Shown here: positions 1-5,049 of the stretch, piece after piece
Layout of the letters: every line of letters starts with the position of its first letter
Position numbering within the stretch: position 1 is the first letter of the stretch
From: Streptosporangiaceae bacterium
GTDB lineage: Bacteria; Actinomycetota; Actinomycetes; Streptosporangiales; Streptosporangiaceae
Direction of reading: 5' to 3'
NCBI GenBank assembly: GCA_030043395.1
Contig: JASHXW010000396.1
Location: forward strand, 1-8,720
Length of the DNA stretch: 8,720 nt
The notes under the pieces: model-generated
The model's input: only the letters and a program-made list of their open reading frames with translations
What the model was told of the DNA's origin: nothing
Database searches by the model: none
Made by a program: the position numbers and the translations under genes

Positions 1-1140
1 TTGCAGGCCTGGCCAGGTCGCGGATTCTGGCAGGGGACATCTCGCGTCGGGCCCGGCACCCTGGCCACCATGACCGCCTCGATGGCGCCGACACCGCAGC
101 CTCACGCCTTCAGCACGTGGATCCTCGCGTTCACCAGCTTCGACGAGGCGCACGGCTTTGCCGTCAACTTGATAGCCGTAGTCGTGCTCGCCGCGACCGG
201 CGCGGCCTTCCTGAGCGCCCGGCCCGCCTTGATCCGGCCTGTTCTCATCGTCTTCGCCGTCTTCTGCGCGGCGGACTGGGTGCTGATCCAGGACTTCGGC
301 TTCCTCGGCGGACTTGGCACCGACCCGAACAGCATGATTCCGATGCTCCTGATGGCCACGGCCGGCTACCTGGCGATCGCCCGCGAGCCGGTCGCGCACG
401 CCGAAGTCGCCGAGGGAGCCGCTTCCGCCGGGAGCAAGCGCGACCGCCTGGCTATTTCCAGCGCCCCGCAGGTGGTGGCATCGGCGAGCATCCGCTCGGT
501 GGCCGCTGTAGGCGCGCTCGGCGTGATCATCCTCGGCGCCGCGCCGATGGCCGCAGCTCAGGCGAACCCCGTCGCCTCTTCGATACTCGCGGAGTCAGTC
601 GACGGTTCCACCGCTCCGTCGAACTACCCGGCTCCCGCATTCAACCTAATTAACCAGGATGGCAGGCCTGTGTCCCTGGCCAGCATGCACGGAAAGGTCG
701 TGCTGCTGACTTTCCTGGACCCGGTGTGCACGAGCGACTGCCCGATGGAAGCGCAGGAGTTCCGCGAGGCCGGCGAGATGCTCAGCTCCGACGAGCGCCA
801 TGTCGAGCTCGTGGCAGTCGTCGCGAACCCGATCGACTACCAGGTTGGTTACACGCAGGCGTTCGACCGGCAGGAGCACCTGGCCGGGGTCAGGAACTGG
901 CTCTACCTGACGGGCACGCTGACGCAGCTGCGCCACGTCTGGAGCTCCTATGGCGTAGTCGCGGACGTCGAGCCGGCCGGGTCCATGATCGCTCACAGCG
1001 AGTTCGCGTTCGTCATCGACCAGCGGGGGCACATCCGCGAGGAGCTTGACTTCGATCCCGGTCCTGGAACGGCTGCCACGCGTTCCTCGTTCGCGGCCGA
1101 GCTCGCCACCGCCACGAGGCAACTGCTGGCCAAGTCATGA
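1..1140 (+). CDS. Membrane protein fused to SCO1/SenC copper chaperone domain (5' partial)
   Basis: The frame is open to the left edge. No Shine-Dalgarno precedes the TTG at 1 or the ATGs at 70 and 82, and the first residues already align with the inside of a membrane unit found at 3346-4386, so the start probably lies outside the window. Visible residues: an outer loop (about 1-50), helices near 52-70, 78-97 and 111-126, an Arg/Ala-rich linker, another helix near 165-187, then a thioredoxin-fold SCO domain (about 205-379). That domain has the CxxxC copper motif (Cys243, Cys247, in DPVCTSDCP) and the distal His332 in AHSEFAFVID, so the SCO copper ligand set is complete. SCO proteins hold copper and reduce or metallate the CuA site of cytochrome oxidase. 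Positive-inside rules place the domain outside the membrane. The stop overlaps the next start (ATGA). The SCO call is strong; the role of the membrane part is unknown. Confidence 0.85.
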   Translation: MQAWPGRGFWQGTSRVGPGTLATMTASMAPTPQPHAFSTWILAFTSFDEAHGFAVNLIAVVVLAATGAAFLSARPALIRPVLIVFAVFCAADWVLIQDFGFLGGLGTDPNSMIPMLLMATAGYLAIAREPVAHAEVAEGAASAGSKRDRLAISSAPQVVASASIRSVAAVGALGVIILGAAPMAAAQANPVASSILAESVDGSTAPSNYPAPAFNLINQDGRPVSLASMHGKVVLLTFLDPVCTSDCPMEAQEFREAGEMLSSDERHVELVAVVANPIDYQVGYTQAFDRQEHLAGVRNWLYLTGTLTQLRHVWSSYGVVADVEPAGSMIAHSEFAFVIDQRGHIREELDFDPGPGTAATRSSFAAELATATRQLLAKS

Positions 1141-2294
1141 ATCGTTCGCGAATCCAGGTAGCCTGCGGCCTGGTCCTGGCAGGAGCACTGCTGACCGCGG
1201 GCTGCGGCACGTCAGTTCCGACCCCGCCGCCTCCGGCGACTCACGCGGGCAAGGCCAGTGCGACCCTGAATACGTCCGTGGCCGCTGCCGACGGCACCTG
1301 GGCGGTGGCCGTCATGGGCGGATCTGCTGCCCGGTATAACAACTTCTGGCAGCTCTTCACCCGTCCCTCTGGAAGCTCGACCTGGAAGCTGGTCACCCCG
1401 CCGGGAACGGCCGACAACGGCGGCCTAGTGATCGCAATCGGCGAGTCGGCCGTGTTCACGGCATTCCGGCCCAGTCAGGATCTGACGTTCACCCCGCTGA
1501 TCCAGAGCACCAGCGGCGGCAGGCACTGGGCGTCCATCAGCCCGATTAACAGTGGCCTGGCCAGCGCTCCGGACGCGCTCGCGGCCCGCCCGGGCGGCGG
1601 CTTGCTCGCCTTGGTGACGGGTGACACCGCGATGATGACCGCCCCCGGCTACTCCAGGTGGAAGGAACTCGTCAGCCGCAAGGCACTCGCCGCTACATCC
1701 GCCGCGAAGGCCTGCGGCCTGACAGCCATCACGGCCGCTGCCTTTACCTCGTCCGGCTCACCGCTGCTCGCCGGAGCGTGCGCGCGGCCCGGCCATGCGG
1801 CAGTCTTCATGCAGGCTGGCGGTACGTGGCGGGCGATCGGGCCTGCCGTGCCAGCTGCTGTGGCAGGCCAGCCCATCACCGTGCTGAGGCTGTCGCAAGC
1901 GGGATCTGAGACGACCGCGGTGCTGCAGGCGGGTAGCGGCCCAGGCGCTAGCGTCCTTGTCGCCTGGTCATCTGACGACGGTAGTCACTGGTCGCTGTCG
2001 CCGGCGCTGGCCTTCGGCACCGGGCACGTCGCGTCAGCCTCGTTCGGCCCAGGCGGAGCAGTCGCCGTCACCGGACACGGCGGGGAGGTGGTCAGTCCAG
2101 GTCACCGATGGCAAGCCTTGCCTGCACTGCCACCAGGTACTCTGACGCTCGCGGCAGGACCGAGTAAGGGTACCGTCGACGCGCTGGCCGTTCACCGCAC
2201 CATCCTGCAGGTCTGGCAGACCACGCTCGGGGCCGCGACCTGGACGAAGTCGCAGACCCTCAAAGTTGCCGTTCCGTTCGGGTCGTCGTCGTGA
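1137..2294 (+). CDS. Secreted lipoprotein with beta-propeller (BNR/Asp-box-like) repeats
   Basis: The ATG overlaps the SCO-fusion stop by 4 bp, so translational coupling is likely; there is no strong Shine-Dalgarno of its own. The 385-residue product begins with a lipoprotein signal: Arg near the start, a hydrophobic stretch 8-22, and a lipobox-like TAGC ending at Cys23. A Pro-rich linker follows. The body shows recurring Trp-centred turns typical of sialidase-like or YCF48-like propellers: a full Asp-box SSDDGSHW at 278-285, a variant STSGGRHW at 124-131, and weaker W units near 83, 175, 231, 325 and 369. Cys193 and Cys215 could form a disulfide. No sialidase catalytic residues are evident, so enzyme activity should not be assumed. 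Its place between two copper chaperones suggests a surface role in copper protein assembly, but this is inferred from position only. Confidence 0.75.
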   Translation: MNRSRIQVACGLVLAGALLTAGCGTSVPTPPPPATHAGKASATLNTSVAAADGTWAVAVMGGSAARYNNFWQLFTRPSGSSTWKLVTPPGTADNGGLVIAIGESAVFTAFRPSQDLTFTPLIQSTSGGRHWASISPINSGLASAPDALAARPGGGLLALVTGDTAMMTAPGYSRWKELVSRKALAATSAAKACGLTAITAAAFTSSGSPLLAGACARPGHAAVFMQAGGTWRAIGPAVPAAVAGQPITVLRLSQAGSETTAVLQAGSGPGASVLVAWSSDDGSHWSLSPALAFGTGHVASASFGPGGAVAVTGHGGEVVSPGHRWQALPALPPGTLTLAAGPSKGTVDALAVHRTILQVWQTTLGAATWTKSQTLKVAVPFGSSS

Positions 2295-2343
2295 CCGCAG
2301 GTCGCGGAAGGCCGGCGTCTGTTCTTCCAGGGAGCTCTCACTC

Positions 2344-2349
2344 AAGGAG
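2344..2349 (+). promoter_or_regulatory. Ribosome binding site for copZ-like gene
   Basis: AAGGAG lies 9 bases before the ATG at 2359. It decides the start: a longer frame from 2266 would overlap the preceding gene and add an Arg-rich tail not seen in HMA chaperones. Confidence 0.8.
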
Positions 2350-2358
2350 ATTGTCGGC

Positions 2359-2562
2359 ATGGCAACAACCGTGATCACTGTCTCGGGCATGACCTGCTCG
2401 CACTGCGTCAACGCAGTGCAGGGCGAGATCGGCAAGCTCGCTGGCGTCACGGACGTTGATGTCGACCTGGCGACAGGTGCGGTCACGGTGACGGCCGAGC
2501 CGATGCCCGCCGCCGACGCACTGAGCAGGGCCGTCGACGAAGCGGGCTACCAGCTCGCTTAG
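2359..2562 (+). CDS. copZ: CopZ-type copper chaperone (HMA domain)
   Basis: This 67-residue protein is a single heavy-metal-associated domain, the normal CopZ/Atx1 size. It has the Cu(I)-binding MTCSHC at 11-16 (Cys13, Cys16) and ends with the usual DEAGYQL strand. Proteins of this family carry Cu(I) in the cytosol and hand it to the N-terminal HMA domain of CopA or to a sensor; a CopA with one such domain is encoded at 5046-7352. The His between the two Cys residues is a common variant among bacterial chaperones. A 64-bp gap separates it from the lipoprotein gene, and it has its own good ribosome site, so it may be transcribed with the upstream genes or separately; I see no clear promoter. 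Its stop overlaps the stop of the convergent gene by 4 bp (2559-2562). Confidence 0.93.
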   Translation: MATTVITVSGMTCSHCVNAVQGEIGKLAGVTDVDVDLATGAVTVTAEPMPAADALSRAVDEAGYQLA

Positions 2563-3335
2563 AGCATGAGCACGAGCATGTAGGCCATGGTCGCGCCCAT
2601 CGCGATCTGGCAGCACAGCGCGAGGCGCGGTGCCACCGGCCGGGCAGCAACGGGGCCCCCGACGCTCTCGGCGCTGGGAGTCGGGCTGCTTGCGCTCGCA
2701 GCTGAGGCATCGGTGGCCGGGAGGCTCCCGGTAGCCTGCACGGCGAATACTCTCGCGCGGGCCAGTGCAAGGCCAGCCTCGACGCGGGTGGCTGTGGCCT
2801 GAGCCGGCACGAGCCTGGCAAGCCGGGAGAGCCGGTCGGTGTCCCAGACGACGAAGGAGACGAGCACCAGCACCAGCACCAGAGCCAGCAGCGGGAAATG
2901 CGCTGCGCTACTGCCGCTCATGCTCATCGACCCGCTGCCGTGGGCAGCGATCGCGACGGCAGGGGCCGCCAGAAGCATGTACACCATGGCACAGCACATC
3001 GCCAGGTGCGGTACGTGGTGGTGCCTGTGTTCCGCGGCAAGCTGCTGCTCGCGCGCGTCGCTGACCGGGCGCGATCTGTATCTTGGCACGATCTGCCACA
3101 AGTACCACGCGGCGGCTAGCGCGAACACCACGGCCCATACGTCAGTCGGCAGCGTCCTCAGGCCGACGACCAGCATGCCAGCCATCGCAACGCCCATCAG
3201 GGCATGGACCACGTCGACATCGTGTTCGGCTGGCCGGCGCGTTCTGCGAGCGATCACCGTCCGGGCGAGGCAATAGATCGTGGTCAGGATCATCACCCCG
3301 GCCAGGAAGTACGCGAGCCAGGTCTGTCCGCCCAT
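2559..3335 (-). CDS. DUF5134-like six-helix membrane protein with repeated Met faces
   Basis: Start chosen at the ATG ending at 3335, preceded by GAGGAGA; a longer frame to 3449 would run into the upstream gene. The 258-residue product has about six helices (6-28, 43-60, 66-83, 111-131, 147-165, 237-257). Arg-rich loops after helices 1, 3 and 5 predict the N terminus outside. Helices 2, 4 and 6 share the spacing [H/Q]xxMxxxMxxML: H44-M47-M51-M54, H110-M113-M117-M120 and Q243-M246-M250-M253. Cys pairs occur at 114-115 and 241-242, and a His cluster (H103, H105-107, H110) sits at the cytosolic edge of helix 4. The outer loop 132-146 holds M137, M139, H132 and H146. The pattern resembles actinobacterial DUF5134 proteins, for which I know no established function. 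The ligand pattern and neighbours suggest copper binding or passage (inference). It follows the upstream membrane gene by 10 bp, as an operon. Confidence 0.82.
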   Translation of the reverse strand: MGGQTWLAYFLAGVMILTTIYCLARTVIARRTRRPAEHDVDVVHALMGVAMAGMLVVGLRTLPTDVWAVVFALAAAWYLWQIVPRYRSRPVSDAREQQLAAEHRHHHVPHLAMCCAMVYMLLAAPAVAIAAHGSGSMSMSGSSAAHFPLLALVLVLVLVSFVVWDTDRLSRLARLVPAQATATRVEAGLALARARVFAVQATGSLPATDASAASASSPTPSAESVGGPVAARPVAPRLALCCQIAMGATMAYMLVLML

Positions 3336-3339
3336 GATC

Positions 3340-3346
3340 GTCTCCT
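3340..3346 (-). promoter_or_regulatory. Ribosome binding site for DUF5134-like gene
   Basis: GAGGAGA on the minus strand lies 4 bases before the ATG and touches the stop codon (3346-3348) of the upstream gene. This fixes the start at 3335 and suggests coupled translation. Confidence 0.8.
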
Positions 3347-4386
3347 CAGCCCTCTGCCGGCGTTGCCTGGGCGGTGGCGGTGCCGTCGGGCTGGCCCGAC
3401 GCCGCCGCAACGGTGGCGGGCTGTTGTGACCCGATTCGCCCGAATGCAAGCCCAGGCCAGTAAAGCAGCGTGAACAGCGCCAGCAGCGGCCCGGAGTTCG
3501 GGTCGGTCCCGCCGCCTGTGAGGATGCCGCCGAAAGCTTCCCCGATCACCCATATCAAGGCCGCAAGCGCGATGGCGAGCACGAGCACTGCTCTCCGCGC
3601 CCGCTCGGCCAGGAACACGCTCGCCCCGATCAGCGCGAATGCGATGGCCAGAATTACCGAGCCGGCGACCCCGTCGTGACCGAGCGCTGAGGCGACCTGA
3701 TCGTCGACGGTTGCAAGCCAGCTGGGCTCGCCAGTGGCGTCGGCCACGATGATGTTATGCAGGCCCTGCGAAGTGAGGTTCGCGGATTGCAGGGTGAAGT
3801 ACACCATCGCCGCCCAGAACGCCAGCCAGATCGCGCGGGCGGCTGCGAGCCCGACAGTGCGGGCGGCGACATAGCGGGCAGAGGAGTCCCGCTCAGCCGG
3901 CCACACCAAAACGGCGATGAGCGCATAGATCAGGACCGCTCCCGGTGCTCCGTTGACCGGGCTGGCACTCCCGGTCAGGACTTCACCGAGGCCTTCACCG
4001 AACCACCACACGCCGAGCGCCCACACGATGGATGCGCCGAGCGCCAGCCGCACGGTAGGCCGCCACGCGATCCCGATCGCGAGCAGCAGCTGCACGGTGG
4101 CGAACATCGCGTTGAGCAGAACCATGTGGTGCTCGATCAGGCTCGCGTTCCAGTTGATCGGCTCAGCGACGAAGGCGGGATTTCCGGGCGCCGTGGCGGC
4201 GAGCATCTGCCCGAAGCCCTTGCCGAACATGAACGACTGATATTGCAGGACGGCGTCGAGCATCCAGACACCTGCGAGCGCAAGCTGGAGCACCCGCCTG
4301 ACATCTGGCGCATCCGTCACGGCAGATGAGTAGCGAGCCGTGACACCCCAGGAACGGCGGCCGCTCGCCGCGACGATGTTGCTCAT
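3346..4386 (-). CDS. Polytopic membrane protein made of two 4-helix repeats
   Basis: The product has 346 residues with an ATG at 4386 and a GGGAGAG-like site upstream. About eight helices are visible (31-48, 86-107, 112-130, 147-163, 180-198, 236-258, 264-283, 298-314). The two halves (about 30-164 and 183-313) align along their length: a long outer loop (GKGFGQMLAATAPGNP against SQGLHNIIVADATGEP), a short Arg-rich inner turn (WRPTVR against AERARR), and an outer Gly/Pro/Asn loop (TGSASPVNGAPG against TGGGTDPNSGPL). The same unit recurs at the N terminus of the SCO fusion at 1-1140. Positive-inside rules place both termini in the cytosol. I do not recognise a named family; a loose DoxX-like fold is possible but unproven. 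It heads a two-gene leftward operon with the DUF5134-like gene, divergent from the CopA operon, and so may share copper control. Confidence 0.8.
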   Translation of the reverse strand: MSNIVAASGRRSWGVTARYSSAVTDAPDVRRVLQLALAGVWMLDAVLQYQSFMFGKGFGQMLAATAPGNPAFVAEPINWNASLIEHHMVLLNAMFATVQLLLAIGIAWRPTVRLALGASIVWALGVWWFGEGLGEVLTGSASPVNGAPGAVLIYALIAVLVWPAERDSSARYVAARTVGLAAARAIWLAFWAAMVYFTLQSANLTSQGLHNIIVADATGEPSWLATVDDQVASALGHDGVAGSVILAIAFALIGASVFLAERARRAVLVLAIALAALIWVIGEAFGGILTGGGTDPNSGPLLALFTLLYWPGLAFGRIGSQQPATVAAASGQPDGTATAQATPAEG

Positions 4387-4576
4387 GAAATCGGTCTCTC
4401 CCGGGTCAGGAGTGCAGTCAGCTGTGCACCACGGCGTCCGCGCTTCCTACGGCGGTCGCCCTAGGTGCAGCGACCGGTGCGAAAGCGCTGCTAGGACTCG
4501 CTCGTTATTGGAAGGCTATTTCCATGCCGCGAAGGCACAGGCAAAACCTTAGAGCGTTTCATCTGACCTGACAAGA

Positions 4577-4592
4577 GGAAACTCCTGTTTCC
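4577..4592. repeat. Inverted repeat GGAAAC-TCCT-GTTTCC
   Basis: A perfect 6-bp inverted repeat with a 4-base loop. It has no T-run on either side, so it does not look like an intrinsic terminator. It sits just left of the AGGTCA/TGACCT dyad and may be part of the same regulatory cluster. Confidence 0.5.
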
Positions 4593-4593
4593 G

Positions 4594-4611
4594 AGGTCAT
4601 GCCTCTGACCT
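4594..4611. promoter_or_regulatory. Candidate operator dyad AGGTCA-N6-TGACCT
   Basis: A perfect 18-bp dyad. A further TGACCT lies at 4564-4569, and TCTGACCTG occurs twice as a direct repeat (4562-4570 and 4604-4612) 42 bp apart, about four helical turns. This spacing fits a regulator binding site. The regulator is unknown and no transcription factor is encoded in the window. Confidence 0.45.
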
Positions 4612-4652
4612 GCAACTACGCCAGTTCCTGGGTGCCGATCGAGGCTAGTCAA

Positions 4653-4669
4653 TTACCCTGGTTAGGTAT
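4653..4669. promoter_or_regulatory. Candidate copper operator, copy 1
   Basis: TTACCCTGGTTAGGTAT reads as TTACC-N7-GGTAT. With the following T it matches copy 3 at 16 of 18 bases. A/T ends around a G/C-rich centre resemble the general style of CsoR-family operators; that assignment is inference. Confidence 0.6.
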
Positions 4670-4696
4670 TTAGCGGTGGCTGATTAAAGTGCTCTT

Positions 4697-4713
4697 ATAC
4701 CGGGGTCGGGTAT
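4697..4713. promoter_or_regulatory. Candidate copper operator, copy 2
   Basis: ATACCGGGGTCGGGTAT reads as ATACC-N7-GGTAT, with perfect 5-bp arms. It begins 44 bp after copy 1 and 22 bp before copy 3, so all three sites lie on about the same face of the helix. Confidence 0.65.
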
Positions 4714-4718
4714 CAAAG

Positions 4719-4735
4719 TTACCCCGCTTAGGTAT
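4719..4735. promoter_or_regulatory. Candidate copper operator, copy 3
   Basis: TTACCCCGCTTAGGTAT reads as TTACC-N7-GGTAT. It is the copy nearest the rightward operon, ending 128 bp before the GTG at 4864. An isolated GGTAT half-site follows at 4761-4765. Confidence 0.6.
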
Positions 4736-4863
4736 TCGACGGGTCGCCACATCTGATTGCGGTATCGTGAGCTTCTCGGCAAGCACGACGTGACGTCTGC
4801 ACGCGTTTGCTGCCGAACGAGCGGTGCGGCGTAGTGTCAGCGAGGAAGGACTGGCGAGGATCG

Positions 4864-5049
4864 GTGAGACCTGAGACCAAGCTGGCAGCTTTCCTCCTGC
4901 TGATAGCGGCTATCTTCCTCGGAGCGCGCGCCGTCGGCGCGACGGTGGGCCCGGTCACGTCTGTCAATGCACCGCCAGCAGGCAATTCGGGTCAGGTCGT
5001 ACCAGGCGGTGGCATGGGCGGCATGAATATGGGGCCCGGGCACAAGTGA
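4864..5049 (+). CDS. Small membrane-anchored Met-rich peptide, likely copper-binding
   Basis: Start chosen at the GTG at 4864, with GAGGA at 4856-4860 (close spacing) and AGGAAGGA further up at 4843-4850. The upstream in-frame GTG at 4834 or TTG at 4807 would only add a polar, poorly conserved-looking leader. The 61-residue product has a short basic N terminus, one hydrophobic helix (about 6-28), and a Gly/Met/His tail with M51, M54, M56 and H60 (MGGMNMGPGHK). The helix reads as an uncleaved signal anchor that places the tail outside the membrane. Met-rich tails of this type commonly bind Cu(I); the role here is inferred. Its stop overlaps the CopA start (GTGA, 5046-5049), so the two are probably made together. 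I know of no named family for it. Confidence 0.7.
   Translation: MRPETKLAAFLLLIAAIFLGARAVGATVGPVTSVNAPPAGNSGQVVPGGGMGGMNMGPGHK

Larger units (their letters stand above)
4387..4863. other. Divergent intergenic regulatory region
   Basis: This 477-bp gap lies between the starts of the leftward membrane operon and the rightward CopA operon. It is visibly richer in A/T around 4490-4740 than the flanking genes and contains no convincing gene; short frames crossing it lack ribosome sites or recognisable products. It holds two clusters of dyad symmetry: an AGGTCA/TGACCT group with a GGAAAC hairpin at 4564-4611, and three NTACC-N7-GGTAT elements at 4653-4735. I found no -35/-10 pair close to consensus. 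TATCGT at 4763-4768 is a possible weak rightward -10, and TATAAG (minus strand, 4699-4694) a possible leftward -10, but neither has a good -35 at the proper spacing. Confidence 0.75.

Noticed and set aside
2266..2358. N-terminal extension of the copZ-like frame
   Set aside because: It overlaps the lipoprotein gene, is Arg-rich, and has no ribosome site, while AAGGAG sits before the ATG at 2359.
3336..3449. Longer start for the DUF5134-like gene
   Set aside because: It would read through the end of the upstream membrane gene in another frame; GAGGAGA supports the ATG at 3335.
4340..4552. Short rightward frame of 70 codons in and before the regulatory gap
   Set aside because: It begins inside the opposing gene, has no family-like features, and reads through regulatory-looking sequence.
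4763..4768. TATCGT as a -10 promoter element
   Set aside because: No recognisable -35 at 16-19 bp; kept only as a weak possibility in the description of the gap.
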